DNA of 64,000 nt from an uncultured Croceitalea sp. (lineage in GTDB: Bacteria > Bacteroidota > Bacteroidia > Flavobacteriales > Flavobacteriaceae), in contig CANNDD010000003.1 of the NCBI GenBank assembly GCA_947503285.1, forward strand, positions 124,001 through 188,000. Reading direction: 5' to 3'. Shown piece by piece: positions 42,608-52,137 of this stretch. The translations under genes were made by a program, and so were the position numbers. A model generated the notes under the pieces. That model had not been told where the DNA came from, did no database searches, and was given only the letters and a program-made list of their open reading frames with translations. Positions within the stretch are counted from its first letter, which is position 1; the number at the start of each line of letters is the position of its first letter.

Positions 42608-42877
42608 CTATTCAGCCTTCTTTTCTTCCTTACTGAACTTTTTGTACTTGTTCTTGAATTTATCAATTCGACCGGCGGTATCGATAAGTTTGGTCTTACC
42701 GGTGTAAAATGGATGTGAGGTTCTTGAAATTTCCAATTTAATCAATGGATATTCAACACCATCAACGGTAATGTTCTCTTTGGCCTCTGCAGTCGACTTT
42801 GTAATAAATACATCATCATTTGACATATCCTTAAAAGCAACTAATCTATAATTCTCTGGGTGTATACCTGTTTTCAT
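42608..42877 (-). CDS. rpmE2: Large ribosomal subunit protein L31, type B
   Basis: 89 residues from the ATG at 42877. M-K-T-G-I-H-P-E-N-Y-R-L-V-A-F at the start and 'SRTSHPFYTGKTKLIDTAGRIDKF' in the second half define L31. There is no C-x-x-C zinc motif, so it is the zinc-independent type B form, the only type seen in the window. The C-terminal lysine-rich tail is long. Confidence 0.97.
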   Translation of the reverse strand: MKTGIHPENYRLVAFKDMSNDDVFITKSTAEAKENITVDGVEYPLIKLEISRTSHPFYTGKTKLIDTAGRIDKFKNKYKKFSKEEKKAE

Positions 42878-43052
42878 TTTAAATAAAATTGACGTGCCCA
42901 TTCCGACAGGCACTTATTTAAGGCTGCAAATTTAATCAAATTTTAAACAAGCACAACCTAGAAAACCCCAAAAAAGAAAAAAATGTATCTTTAACTGTAA
43001 CATTTTGACCGTTAGGCTAACTAACACCACATAACCAACAAAATAATAAAAC

Positions 43053-43574
43053 ATGGAAGAAAATCAACTTAAGACACGAAAGTTTTCCCTTCAATTTGGT
43101 GCCTTAGCGGGACTTGTAGGCATTGTATTTGGAGTAATGCTGTTTACCGCAGACATGCACTACGACAGAAGTATAGGAATTCAGGCAGTTCAATTTGGCA
43201 TTTTAGCATTGTTCATCGTAATTGGTATTATTCAGTTTAAAAAAGCGAATGGAGGATATTTAAAGCTGGTTCAAGCCATCAAAATTGGAGCTGGAATTGG
43301 GCTTATTGCCGCTATAATCGGAACGATTTACTTTTTGGTATTGTCAAACGTCATTGAACCGGATTATATGGACAAAGTGATGGAAATACAAAAAACTACA
43401 GCATTTGAAGCAAATCCGCAAATGACACAAGAACAATGGAATCAGGGTGTCGCCTTTCAAAAGAAGCTTTTTCCAGTATTTTTAGCATTTGGATTAGTCA
43501 TAAGTGCACTTTTCGGATTAATCGTAGGCTTAATTACAGGCTTGATCACTAAAAAAGACAAACCGGCCTACTAA
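43053..43574 (+). CDS. DUF4199 membrane protein
   Basis: 173 residues with four hydrophobic helices (about 13-30, 45-62, 75-97, 143-168) and the DUF4199 order: A-L-A-G-L-V-G-I-V-F-G-V-M near 17-29, 'FKKANGGYLKLVQAIKIGAGIGL' between helices 2 and 3, and E-A-N-P-Q-M-T-Q-E-Q-W in a soluble loop before helix 4. Common in Bacteroidota, function unknown, and frequently found directly before a GT2 glycosyltransferase, as here (42 bases to the next gene). Confidence 0.88.
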   Translation: MEENQLKTRKFSLQFGALAGLVGIVFGVMLFTADMHYDRSIGIQAVQFGILALFIVIGIIQFKKANGGYLKLVQAIKIGAGIGLIAAIIGTIYFLVLSNVIEPDYMDKVMEIQKTTAFEANPQMTQEQWNQGVAFQKKLFPVFLAFGLVISALFGLIVGLITGLITKKDKPAY

Positions 43575-43586
43575 TAAAGAAAGTGC

Positions 43587-43594
43587 TATTTTTG
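43587..43594 (+). promoter_or_regulatory. TAnnTTTG -7 box before the GT2 gene
   Basis: TATTTTTG, 23 bases before the ATG at 43617; expected leader about 16 bases. It would let the GT2 be transcribed independently of the DUF4199 gene. Confidence 0.4.
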
Positions 43595-43616
43595 GAGGGA
43601 ATTCCAGATAAGAACA

Positions 43617-44564
43617 ATGCAGTTATCCATTGTAATTCCACTACTTAACGAAGAAGAATCCCTTGAAGAGCTTTATGATTGGATTGCGCGGGTCATGCAA
43701 TCCAATCAATTTTTATACGAAGTCATCTTTATTGATGATGGAAGCACGGATAATTCATGGTCGATCATCAAAAGACTTGCCGATATACATCAAGAGGTAA
43801 AAGGGATTCGTTTTCTAAAGAATTTCGGAAAATCCCAAGCCTTGCATGCAGGTTTTAAAGATGCCATTGGTGATGTGGTCATCACCATGGATGCCGATTT
43901 ACAAGATAATCCTGAGGAAATACCAGAACTTTACCAACTCATCGCAAAAGGTAATTTTGACCTGGTCTCAGGATGGAAAAAAAAGCGCTATGACTCCATC
44001 TTAGCGAAAAACCTGCCTTCAAAACTTTTCAATTGGGCCGCACGTAGAACCTCTGGCGTGCAGTTACACGACTTCAACTGTGGTCTAAAGGCCTATGATC
44101 AAAGTGTTATCAAAACGATAGAGGTTTCTGGTGAAATGCACCGGTACATTCCCGTATTGGCCAAAAACGCCGGATTTGTTAGAATAGGTGAAAAGGTTGT
44201 ACGTCATCAAGCAAGAAAATACGGCAGTACTAAATTTGGTATGGAACGTTTTATCAATGGTTTTTTAGATTTGCTCACGATTTGGTTCGTATCGAAATTT
44301 GGAAAACGGCCGATGCATCTCTTCGGTGCCTTGGGCGTCTTGATGTTTTTTATCGGTTTTTGTTTTTCACTCTATTTAGGGGTGGACAAACTCTTCTTAA
44401 ACCCGACCAGTCGTTTGATTACCGATAGGCCCCAGTTCTATATTGCCCTGACTTCGATGATCCTGGGTACCCAATTATTTTTAGCGGGTTTTATAGGGGA
44501 AATATTGATTCGTTCAAAACGAACTTCTGAGAATTATCAAATCGGCGAGCGAACGGCCAACTAG
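43617..44564 (+). CDS. Polyprenyl-phosphate glycosyltransferase (GT2, DPM1/GtrB type)
   Basis: 315 residues. GT-A domain: V-I-P-L-L-N-E-E-E at 6-14, D40-D-G-S-T-D-N-S-W (nucleotide binding), D92-A-D-L-Q-D97 (metal binding), 'HDFNCGLKAYD' and 'RRTSGVQLHDFNCGL' region near 140-160. Two C-terminal membrane helices at about 228-250 and 268-292 match the GtrB/DPMS group that moves a sugar from a nucleotide to undecaprenyl phosphate at the inner membrane. The stop codon overlaps the convergent T9SS gene by four bases. Confidence 0.92.
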   Translation: MQLSIVIPLLNEEESLEELYDWIARVMQSNQFLYEVIFIDDGSTDNSWSIIKRLADIHQEVKGIRFLKNFGKSQALHAGFKDAIGDVVITMDADLQDNPEEIPELYQLIAKGNFDLVSGWKKKRYDSILAKNLPSKLFNWAARRTSGVQLHDFNCGLKAYDQSVIKTIEVSGEMHRYIPVLAKNAGFVRIGEKVVRHQARKYGSTKFGMERFINGFLDLLTIWFVSKFGKRPMHLFGALGVLMFFIGFCFSLYLGVDKLFLNPTSRLITDRPQFYIALTSMILGTQLFLAGFIGEILIRSKRTSENYQIGERTAN

Positions 44565-47194
44565 CGCTTTAGCACAAAAGAACCCTTGAAAACCCGACCG
44601 TCACCAAGTTCTAAGGCATACCAATAGCTATCGGCTGGCATATCCTGGTTTTGGTAGCGCCCGTCCCACCCTTGTTGGCCAGAATCAAACGAAAACAACA
44701 AGGTACCATATCTACTGAAAATGGAAACTTTATATTCAGGAAAATATATGGGATAGTCAAGGTTCCAGGTTTCATTCCTGTCATCACCATTGGGCGTGAA
44801 AAACGAGGGTAACCCACCTACCACTATTTCTTCTTCGTATATCGAACATCCATTATCAACAATCAATTCATAAAGTCCGGGTAATACGTTTGAAAAGGTG
44901 TTTGTATTTTGAAAGTTTTGCCCTCCGTCTATCGAAAAAATGGTGTTTTCAATGAACTCATCTGCACCCAAGATAATTTGTATCCGGTTGTTACGATTAA
45001 AGTCGTCAATGACAATTTCAGCAATATCGATTTCCGGTTCGGGCAATACCTCAATAGTTTGCGTGTAAGCGCATTTACCATTTGCAAAGACGACATCGTA
45101 CAACCCCGTTTCAGTCACTTCTATTGTTTGGTCGGTCGCACCGGTTGACCATAGGTAATCGGCATAACCCGCTAAAGCGGTCAAGGTAGCCCTTCCGCTA
45201 CACAATGCGAGGGTCAATTGTTCTTCAAAATTTGGTATTTCAAATACCTTCAAAGCCACCCTGCCCACAAAAGCACAGGTATTTTCATATTCTACCCTAA
45301 AAAATAATTCGGGCAATGGAAACGTATTAAAGCTGAAATCTTGAAATGCCAATGGATCCAGTTCTAAAAGTGCATCATTACTATTCAGATATAGGGTTAT
45401 GTCACCATCGATAAAATCTTCTGAAAGTTGTTCAGCGACCTGCGAAAGGTTTGCAGTAACCGAGTTTTCAGATAAAATGCCATCACAAATATAAAGGGTA
45501 TCATAAAGCCCTAAATCAGTAATTGGTTCAACACTTAAAGTAATGTCGACGACCACAAAACATTCTGGATCTTTAAAAACCCTGGCATACACCCTTTCAT
45601 CTTCAATCGCATTGGTATATCCAATCGGTGTAATTTCCCCTACATTGGCGACTGCATCCGCTTCAGAAGTAAAGAATGAGGCCGTAATAGTGTCATCTTC
45701 GATATTAAATAAGGGTATTGCTTCCAACAGGTTAAATGAGGTTATTCCATCATTGGTGCCATCAATATCACACTGTATCAATTCAACCTCCTGCAATACA
45801 TTTGGAATTTCTTTGATATCCACATATTCCACGAACTCCCTGGTCGCCCCATTTGCATAAGTAACATCGATGGTGACCTGAAATGTGCCTGCTGACGAGA
45901 AACGATGTTCCCCTACCAAGCTATTGGAAAAATTGGCCGCACCGGAATCCGGATCTCCAAAATCCCAAGAAATACTTGAAATATTGGTACTATCTTCTGG
46001 AGTAAAGGTAGTTAGCGTTCCGAAACAGAAGCTTTCAATGTCAAAAACGGTTTCAAAAAAAGACTGCACAAAGGGTGGCAGCCCGAAAGTTGCTGCCCTT
46101 CCCCCTAAATCTATTCGGAATCTTTCTGCATCGATAAGCTGTCCTTCAGCATTCGGGTTGCGTATTACCGATAAACTTGGACTTGGCAGGGAATGGTATA
46201 TTCGCTTGTCTAAACCTATTTGCAGTGCCCCCGCAACAAAAACATCGGATTCATTATCGAAATTCAAAACGACGGTTTCCGAGTCAAAGAAATCAGGCCT
46301 TTCCAGATCAAACTGAACGACATCAATATTTTGCAATTGGTTGCTCGAATCGAAATTGACCCCTGATGCATACAATCTATTGGAATCGGAAGAAAATTCG
46401 AGCCCATAGTACGCCCTGGTATGCCCCAATGCCTCATCGGGGTTACTGACCACACCTGTTTGGGCATCAAAATCAAAAACGAATAAATTGGAAGCATACC
46501 TTGGTTCGGTAATGAGGTATGACATGGCCAACTTTCTACCATCCGGTGATAATTTCAGGGAACCCCGGCCATTGGCAAAATTGGTTACCGAAGGGCCGAT
46601 TATGGAAATCACGGGATTGGTATTGACCCCATTCCCATCTACCTTATAAGCATAAAAGCGATCCACATAATGGGTGATGACCCAGTAATGATTATCCTCA
46701 AAATTTAAAACCCCAGATACCTTTTCAGAACCCACGGGCAGCAATTCGATATTCTTTTCAATGACCGCCCCTGCACCATTGTCCAATGACATATCCACTA
46801 CGTTGTAGTTAAAACCATTGAAATCATCCGAATCTGCCAATAATGCGTCATCGGTGGTGAAAATATAATATTTGACACTGTTCGTAGGGTCTGGAACAAT
46901 TAATGCGGTCTGTGAACTCGAAGAACTTCCTTTTAGTCCCTCCCCATTGGCCATAATTTGATGTCTTCTATTCCAAATGGTAATACCATCGGTGTAGAAC
47001 AACAAGTTACCATTTGCATCAGAAATACTCGCACTGCCCTCAACGGTTCGCACTTGACCGTCTAAAAGGGGTAAGGGTGTCCCCGAATTAAAGTCAAGAC
47101 CAGCATTTTGTCCAAAGTACCAATTGGCCGCTTCCTTTTGCGAAAAAGAAGCGCACATAGAAGTGATGAAAAAAAGAAAAATCAGCTTCCTCAT
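44561..47194 (-). CDS. Large secreted protein with T9SS type B sorting domain
   Basis: 877 residues: signal peptide (about 1-19, ASFS), a beta-propeller-like region at about 20-380 ('EAANWYFGQNAGLDFNSG', repeated 'ISDANGNLLFYTDG'-type blades), a PKD-like domain around 400-450 (I-S-S-I-S-W-D-F-G-D), two or three further beta-domains, and a final about 80 residues with F-F-T-P-N-G-D-D-R-N-E-T-W and ending G-S-F-V-L-K-R, the gliding-motility-associated type B C-terminal domain. It should be exported by the type IX system to the cell surface. Ligand or polymer target unknown. It overlaps the convergent GT2 gene by four bases. Confidence 0.93.
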   Translation of the reverse strand: MRKLIFLFFITSMCASFSQKEAANWYFGQNAGLDFNSGTPLPLLDGQVRTVEGSASISDANGNLLFYTDGITIWNRRHQIMANGEGLKGSSSSSQTALIVPDPTNSVKYYIFTTDDALLADSDDFNGFNYNVVDMSLDNGAGAVIEKNIELLPVGSEKVSGVLNFEDNHYWVITHYVDRFYAYKVDGNGVNTNPVISIIGPSVTNFANGRGSLKLSPDGRKLAMSYLITEPRYASNLFVFDFDAQTGVVSNPDEALGHTRAYYGLEFSSDSNRLYASGVNFDSSNQLQNIDVVQFDLERPDFFDSETVVLNFDNESDVFVAGALQIGLDKRIYHSLPSPSLSVIRNPNAEGQLIDAERFRIDLGGRAATFGLPPFVQSFFETVFDIESFCFGTLTTFTPEDSTNISSISWDFGDPDSGAANFSNSLVGEHRFSSAGTFQVTIDVTYANGATREFVEYVDIKEIPNVLQEVELIQCDIDGTNDGITSFNLLEAIPLFNIEDDTITASFFTSEADAVANVGEITPIGYTNAIEDERVYARVFKDPECFVVVDITLSVEPITDLGLYDTLYICDGILSENSVTANLSQVAEQLSEDFIDGDITLYLNSNDALLELDPLAFQDFSFNTFPLPELFFRVEYENTCAFVGRVALKVFEIPNFEEQLTLALCSGRATLTALAGYADYLWSTGATDQTIEVTETGLYDVVFANGKCAYTQTIEVLPEPEIDIAEIVIDDFNRNNRIQIILGADEFIENTIFSIDGGQNFQNTNTFSNVLPGLYELIVDNGCSIYEEEIVVGGLPSFFTPNGDDRNETWNLDYPIYFPEYKVSIFSRYGTLLFSFDSGQQGWDGRYQNQDMPADSYWYALELGDGRVFKGSFVLKR

Positions 47195-47322
47195 GACTGC
47201 GAAACTTAATGAAAAATCATACTAAAACCCAATTTAGCGGTTGTTTTAATATTTTTGGACTATTAACATTGTCTTTTAAAGATAAACTGACGTAATTTAC
47301 TACACTATTAAAAAACCCTTTT

Positions 47323-49029
47323 ATGGATTCTATAACTACCACTGCCAAGACCTGGTTAACCGATTTCTTTGATCAAGCCACGCGGCAAGAAATTGAACAT
47401 CTCATCGCAAATGACACAGAAGAGCTCAAAGAACGTTTTTATAAAAATCTAGAGTTCGGCACGGGTGGTATGCGCGGTGTAATGGGGGTTGGCACCAATA
47501 GGATAAATAAATATACCTTGGGTAAAAGTACGCAGGGACTGGCCAATTATTTAAAAAACACCTACCGCGAAGGGGAAATAAAAGTGGTTATTGCCTATGA
47601 CTGCCGTCATAACAGTGATACCCTATCGCAAGTGGTGGCAGAAGTATTATCGGCCAACGGCATCAAAGTATTTCGATTTTCTGAGCTTAGAACAACACCT
47701 GAACTATCGTTTGCGGTTCGACATTTGAAATGCCATGCAGGTATTGTATTGACAGCTTCACACAATCCACCTGAATACAATGGCTATAAGGTGTATTGGG
47801 GTGATGGGGGGCAGATAGTGCCTCCTGAAGATGGTGAGATTATCGCTGAAATTGATTCCCTTTCATTCGAGGACATTAAATTTGAGGCCAATCCTGATTT
47901 AATCGAATCCATTGATGTAGCCGTAGATGAGGCCTTCTTTGAAGAATCCGTTAAAAATGGAAGCTTTGGTGCGAAAGGGAAAGATGATTTTAAGATTGTT
48001 TTCACCTCCATTCATGGCACTTCGATAACCGCAATTCCTGAGGTTTTAAAACGAGCGGGCTATAAAAACGTGACGGTCATCGAAGAACAGGCCAAACCTG
48101 ATGGAAACTTTCCTACGGTCAAGTCACCAAACCCAGAAGAACCCGAAGCTTTGGCTATGGCCATTCAAAAAGCGAAAGAGATAGGGGCCGATATGGTAGT
48201 GGGCACAGATCCCGATAGCGACCGTTTGGGCATCGCCGTACGAAACCTTGATGGAGAAATGGAACTCTTGAACGGAAACCAGACGATGGTCTTGATGACC
48301 AAGTTTTTATTAGACCAGTATAAGGCCCAAGGCTTTAAGGGTAACGAATTCATAGCAACGACCATTGTATCGACCCCGATGATGGAACAAATGGCAAAAG
48401 CCTATGGCGTGGAATTCAAAACTGCCCTAACAGGTTTTAAATGGATTGGAAAAATGATAAAAGACTTTCCCGATTCAACGTTTATTGGCGGCGGAGAGGA
48501 AAGTTTTGGCTATATGGTCGGTGACTTCGTTCGCGATAAAGATGCGGTGACTTCCACCCTATTGGCCTGTGAAATAGCTGCACAGGCAAAAGCCAACGGC
48601 AGTTCTTTTTATAAGGATTTGATTGATGCTTATGTACAGTTCGGATTCTATAAAGAGAAATTGATCTCAATCACCAAAAAAGGGATGAGCGGTGCTGAGG
48701 AAATCAAGCAAATGTTGAAAGATTTTAAGGAAAATCCCGTGTCGACCGTACAAGGTTCAAAACTACTTTGGATAGAAGACTACAACACCTCCATCGCCAA
48801 GAATGTACAAACCGGAGAGGAAAGGCATATCGACCTTCCGAAATCAAACGTATTGATCTATGAAACCGAAGATGGTACGCGAATAGCGGCCAGACCTAGT
48901 GGCACTGAACCTAAGGTTAAATTTTACATGAGTACAAATACGACCTTGGCCGAAGCAGCGGATTTTAAATCCGTAAATTCGCAGTTGGATTCTAAATTGG
49001 AAGGAATCGTTGCGGAACTGAATTTATAG
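47323..49029 (+). CDS. Phospho-sugar mutase (phosphoglucomutase/phosphomannomutase family)
   Basis: 568 residues, the long PgcA-type length. Active-site serine S146 in T-A-S-H-N-P-P150, metal loop D296-P-D-S-D-R301, sugar-binding loop G-G-G-E-E-S-F-G-Y near 390-398, phosphate loop R-P-S-G-T-E-P-K-V-K-F near the end. It interconverts hexose 1- and 6-phosphates in the cytoplasm. It stops three bases before the ABC exporter, so they form an operon linking sugar-phosphate supply with lipid or glycolipid export. Confidence 0.95.
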   Translation: MDSITTTAKTWLTDFFDQATRQEIEHLIANDTEELKERFYKNLEFGTGGMRGVMGVGTNRINKYTLGKSTQGLANYLKNTYREGEIKVVIAYDCRHNSDTLSQVVAEVLSANGIKVFRFSELRTTPELSFAVRHLKCHAGIVLTASHNPPEYNGYKVYWGDGGQIVPPEDGEIIAEIDSLSFEDIKFEANPDLIESIDVAVDEAFFEESVKNGSFGAKGKDDFKIVFTSIHGTSITAIPEVLKRAGYKNVTVIEEQAKPDGNFPTVKSPNPEEPEALAMAIQKAKEIGADMVVGTDPDSDRLGIAVRNLDGEMELLNGNQTMVLMTKFLLDQYKAQGFKGNEFIATTIVSTPMMEQMAKAYGVEFKTALTGFKWIGKMIKDFPDSTFIGGGEESFGYMVGDFVRDKDAVTSTLLACEIAAQAKANGSSFYKDLIDAYVQFGFYKEKLISITKKGMSGAEEIKQMLKDFKENPVSTVQGSKLLWIEDYNTSIAKNVQTGEERHIDLPKSNVLIYETEDGTRIAARPSGTEPKVKFYMSTNTTLAEAADFKSVNSQLDSKLEGIVAELNL

Positions 49030-49032
49030 TGA

Positions 49033-50862
49033 ATGAACTACTTTAAAAAGATTTTACGGTTTGCCAGACCGTACAAATCGTATGCGATACTCAACATTAT
49101 CTTTAATGTACTGTACTCGATATTCAACGTATTGTCGATTATCATATTTATACCAACCTTGGGGATTTTATTCGGTACACAAGAAAAAGTGGCACAAGCC
49201 CCTATTTATGATGGCCTTGGTAACCTTCAGGCCTATTTGACCGATTCATTGAACTATTATTTGACCGTAAAAGTGGATCAAGAAGGTCCGGTAGCGGCCT
49301 TAGTATTCATATGTATTACCAGTATCATCATTTTTTTTCTTAAAAATGCTTTTCGCTATGCAGCAATGTATGTATTGGCCTTTTTAAGAACCGGTATGGT
49401 GAAAGACATTCAAGACAAGTTGTACCATAAGACCTTAGATTTACAGCTGGGCTATTTCACGGAGACCAGAAAGGGAGACCTACTAGCTAGAATGACCTCT
49501 GATGTCAAAGAAATCGAGGGTTCTATCATAAACTCTTTAGAGGCACTGGCCCGCGAACCCATAACAATCATCATTGTTCTGGTCTCGATGCTTGCCATAA
49601 GTCCGCAATTGACCCTATTTGTTTTTATTTTTTTACCGATTGCCGGATTTTTAATTTCTGTAGTGGGTAAACGGTTAAAAGCGCAATCTTTAGAGGCCCA
49701 ACAAGAAACAGGAACCTTTTTATCTTTTTTAGAAGAGACCCTTGGGGCCTTAAAAATTATAAAAGGTTTTAATGCCGAAGAACGTCTGAGTACAAAATTC
49801 ACGGATTCTACATCACGGTTTAAAAAAATTATGACTGCTGTGTTACAACGAAAAGGCCTTGCCTCACCATTCAGTGAATTTCTAGGGGTAACCGTCGTAA
49901 TTACCGTTCTATGGTACGGTGGCAGTCTGGTCTTAGGGAACAAAAGCACCTTGACACCACAAGAATTTATGGGCTATATAGGCTTGTTTTACACGATTAT
50001 CAATCCTGTAAAGTCGATAACCACGGTCAATTACAATATTAAGAAAGGGAACGCATCCGCAGAGCGGATTTTTGAGGTATTGGACAAAGAAAATACCATT
50101 AAGGAAAATGCCAATGCTTTGACCATAAATGGACTAACAGATAATCTGACCCTACGGGACATCTCCTTCAAATACGAAGAGGAGTGGGTACTTAAAAACT
50201 TCAACCTAAAGGTCAATAAGGGGCACACGATTGCTTTAGTTGGGCAATCAGGAAGTGGAAAAAGTACCCTCGCCAATTTGGTCACACGATTTTATGATGT
50301 CAATGAAGGTGAAATTTTGATTGATGGCACCAATATCAAGGACATTACCAAAAAATCACTTCGCGGATTGATGGGCTTGGTAACCCAAGATTCCATTTTA
50401 TTTAATGACAGCGTAAAGAACAACATTGCCCTTGGTAAAGAAAATGCTACGGACGAGGCGATTATGGAAGCTGCAAAGATTGCCAATGCCCATGACTTTA
50501 TCATGGAGCTACCGAATGGTTACGATACCAATATCGGTGATAGTGGCAATAAGCTAAGTGGGGGACAAAAACAACGTTTGTCGATTGCGAGGGCCGTTTT
50601 GAAAAATCCACCCATCATGATATTAGATGAAGCTACCTCAGCCCTTGATACGGAAAGTGAACGTCTGGTACAGGATGCTCTGGAGAAAATGATGCGCAAT
50701 CGAACCTCTATCGTTATTGCCCATAGATTATCCACCATTCAAAACGCCGATTCGATCGTGGTACTGCATAAAGGCGATATTATGGAACAGGGCACGCATG
50801 AAGAACTTATGAAGTCAGCAAAAGGTTATAAAAAATTAGTTGAGATGCAGAATCTTGGTTGA
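49033..50862 (+). CDS. MsbA-like ABC exporter (fused permease and ATPase)
   Basis: 609 residues: six transmembrane helices in about 1-330, then the ATPase with Walker A G404-Q-S-G-S-G-K-S-T412, signature L508-S-G-G-Q512, Walker B I530-L-D-E-A534 and D-loop S-A-L-D. This is the homodimeric MsbA/LmrA type that flips lipids such as lipid A across the inner membrane. The TGA stop at 50860-50862 lies inside the first unit of a heptamer repeat. Co-transcribed with the phospho-sugar mutase. Confidence 0.94.
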   Translation: MNYFKKILRFARPYKSYAILNIIFNVLYSIFNVLSIIIFIPTLGILFGTQEKVAQAPIYDGLGNLQAYLTDSLNYYLTVKVDQEGPVAALVFICITSIIIFFLKNAFRYAAMYVLAFLRTGMVKDIQDKLYHKTLDLQLGYFTETRKGDLLARMTSDVKEIEGSIINSLEALAREPITIIIVLVSMLAISPQLTLFVFIFLPIAGFLISVVGKRLKAQSLEAQQETGTFLSFLEETLGALKIIKGFNAEERLSTKFTDSTSRFKKIMTAVLQRKGLASPFSEFLGVTVVITVLWYGGSLVLGNKSTLTPQEFMGYIGLFYTIINPVKSITTVNYNIKKGNASAERIFEVLDKENTIKENANALTINGLTDNLTLRDISFKYEEEWVLKNFNLKVNKGHTIALVGQSGSGKSTLANLVTRFYDVNEGEILIDGTNIKDITKKSLRGLMGLVTQDSILFNDSVKNNIALGKENATDEAIMEAAKIANAHDFIMELPNGYDTNIGDSGNKLSGGQKQRLSIARAVLKNPPIMILDEATSALDTESERLVQDALEKMMRNRTSIVIAHRLSTIQNADSIVVLHKGDIMEQGTHEELMKSAKGYKKLVEMQNLG

Positions 50863-50902
50863 TGGTTGATGGTTGATGGTTGATGGTTGATGGTTGATGG
50901 TT
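50857..50902 (+). repeat. Heptamer tandem repeat, GGTTGAT x6.5
   Basis: Six perfect copies of a 7-bp unit plus GGTT. The first copy contains the last two sense codons and stop of the ABC exporter (C-T-T-G-G-T-TGA), so the array begins within the gene and extends 40 bases downstream. Confidence 0.97.
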
Positions 50903-51011
50903 AAAAATTAGTATACCCATTCCTGCTGCATAAACTTCGTTATTGAAATTTAATTAAATATCGCGCATCAGAAATTCCATACCACAATCAATTAAACCTT
51001 TTCATAACTTT

Positions 51012-51026
51012 AGGGTCATAGTAACA
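51012..51026 (+). promoter_or_regulatory. Shared 15-mer before the second ECF sigma gene
   Basis: AGGGTCATAGTAACA, identical to 52839-52853, ending 13 bases before the TTG start. A near -7 sequence TAACTTTA directly precedes it, so the 15-mer may overlap the start site. Confidence 0.35.
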
Positions 51027-51039
51027 AACCAGGCTTTAA

Positions 51040-51582
51040 TTGATATCAGAAGAAACGCTTGTTACCGAATTAAAAGACAAACAAAGCCAAGCCAAGGCCT
51101 TTGAGGTGCTCGTAAACACCTACAAAGAGAGGCTCTATTGGCATGTCAGAAGAATTGTATTAGATCACGATGATGCTGATGATGTGCTTCAAAACACGTT
51201 TATCAAGGTTTACAAAAGCATTGATGGTTTTAAAGGCGAAAGCAAATTATATTCTTGGATGTATCGTATCGCAACCAATGAGTCATTGACTTTTTTAAAA
51301 CAAAAACAACGTAAAGCAGGTATCACAGACCAAGAAATGAAAGAAAGCATGTTGGGCGCATTGGAATCCGATGTGTATTTTGAAGGCGAAGAAATTCAGT
51401 TGAAATTACAAAAGGCCTTGGCCACACTGCCCGAAAAGCAGAAACTGGTTTTTAATATGAAATACTTTCAAGAAATGAAGTACAATGAAATAGCCGAAAT
51501 TTTAGAAACCTCGGTAGGTGGCCTAAAAGCATCATACCATCTAGCGGTTAAAAAGATTGAAACCTATCTCAAAGAAGATTAA
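51040..51582 (+). CDS. Second ECF-type sigma factor, TTG start
   Basis: 180 residues. Region 2 (Y29-K-E-R-L-Y-W-H-V-R-R-I-V and the core-binding D-D-A-D-D-V-L-Q-N-T-F-I-K-V-Y) and region 4 (L-P-E-K-Q-K-L-V-F-N-M-K-Y, 'TSVGGLKASYHLAVKKIETYL') are intact. A TAA lies in frame just upstream (51037-51039) and no ATG precedes region 2, so the start must be TTG at 51040. It heads a four-gene plus-strand group with a membrane partner, a Spy-like protein and, further on, a DUF6515-like secreted protein. Confidence 0.92.
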   Translation: MISEETLVTELKDKQSQAKAFEVLVNTYKERLYWHVRRIVLDHDDADDVLQNTFIKVYKSIDGFKGESKLYSWMYRIATNESLTFLKQKQRKAGITDQEMKESMLGALESDVYFEGEEIQLKLQKALATLPEKQKLVFNMKYFQEMKYNEIAEILETSVGGLKASYHLAVKKIETYLKED

Positions 51583-51615
51583 ACTATTTTAGAATTTGAG
51601 AGTCAAATAGTTGAC

Positions 51616-52137
51616 ATGAAAAAGAACCACAAAAATAAATTCAAGACCCCTGAAGGCTATTTCGAATCCTTTAACGAAAGGTTAATGGATAAGATTGCGG
51701 CAGAAGAATCCATTATTCCGAAAACGGATGGTTTTTCGGTTCCCGAGGGCTATTTCGATTCGGTTCATGACAACATTACCAGCAAGATTACTACAGATGA
51801 GTCCAAGGTTATTTCATTGGTGGACTATAAGAAAATCTTTTTCGCCGTAGCCTCGATTGCTGCGATTTTGGTGTTGGTATTTTATCTTAGCCCTGATACT
51901 ACGAAACCGGTACGGTTTGACGATTTGGCCAATGCCGAAATAGATGCTTATTTTGAAAATACGGATATTGGGCTTTCTTCTTATGAAATTGCCCAAGTGG
52001 TCGATATAGACGCCTCTGAATTGGGCACTATAAATGACGATGCCATTGAAATTGAAGAAGAGGTGCTTATAGACTACCTTGATTCGAACATAGCGGATTT
52101 TGAGGAATTAAATTTAGAATATGAATTTGAAGAATAA
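51616..52137 (+). CDS. Single-pass membrane protein, candidate anti-sigma, with duplicated PEGYF motif
   Basis: 173 residues. The N-terminus has two copies of an F-x-x-P-E-G-Y-F-(E/D)-S element, at 9-18 (F-K-T-P-E-G-Y-F-E-S) and 40-49 (F-S-V-P-E-G-Y-F-D-S). One transmembrane helix lies at about 74-92, then a very acidic extracytoplasmic tail. Position directly after the sigma gene (33 bases) and the topology fit an anti-sigma role, but no known anti-sigma domain is visible. Its stop overlaps the next gene by 17 bases. Confidence 0.7.
   Translation: MKKNHKNKFKTPEGYFESFNERLMDKIAAEESIIPKTDGFSVPEGYFDSVHDNITSKITTDESKVISLVDYKKIFFAVASIAAILVLVFYLSPDTTKPVRFDDLANAEIDAYFENTDIGLSSYEIAQVVDIDASELGTINDDAIEIEEEVLIDYLDSNIADFEELNLEYEFEE

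Noticed and set aside
44561-44564. Frameshift or fusion of the GT2 and T9SS genes
   Set aside because: They are on opposite strands with a normal four-base convergent overlap.
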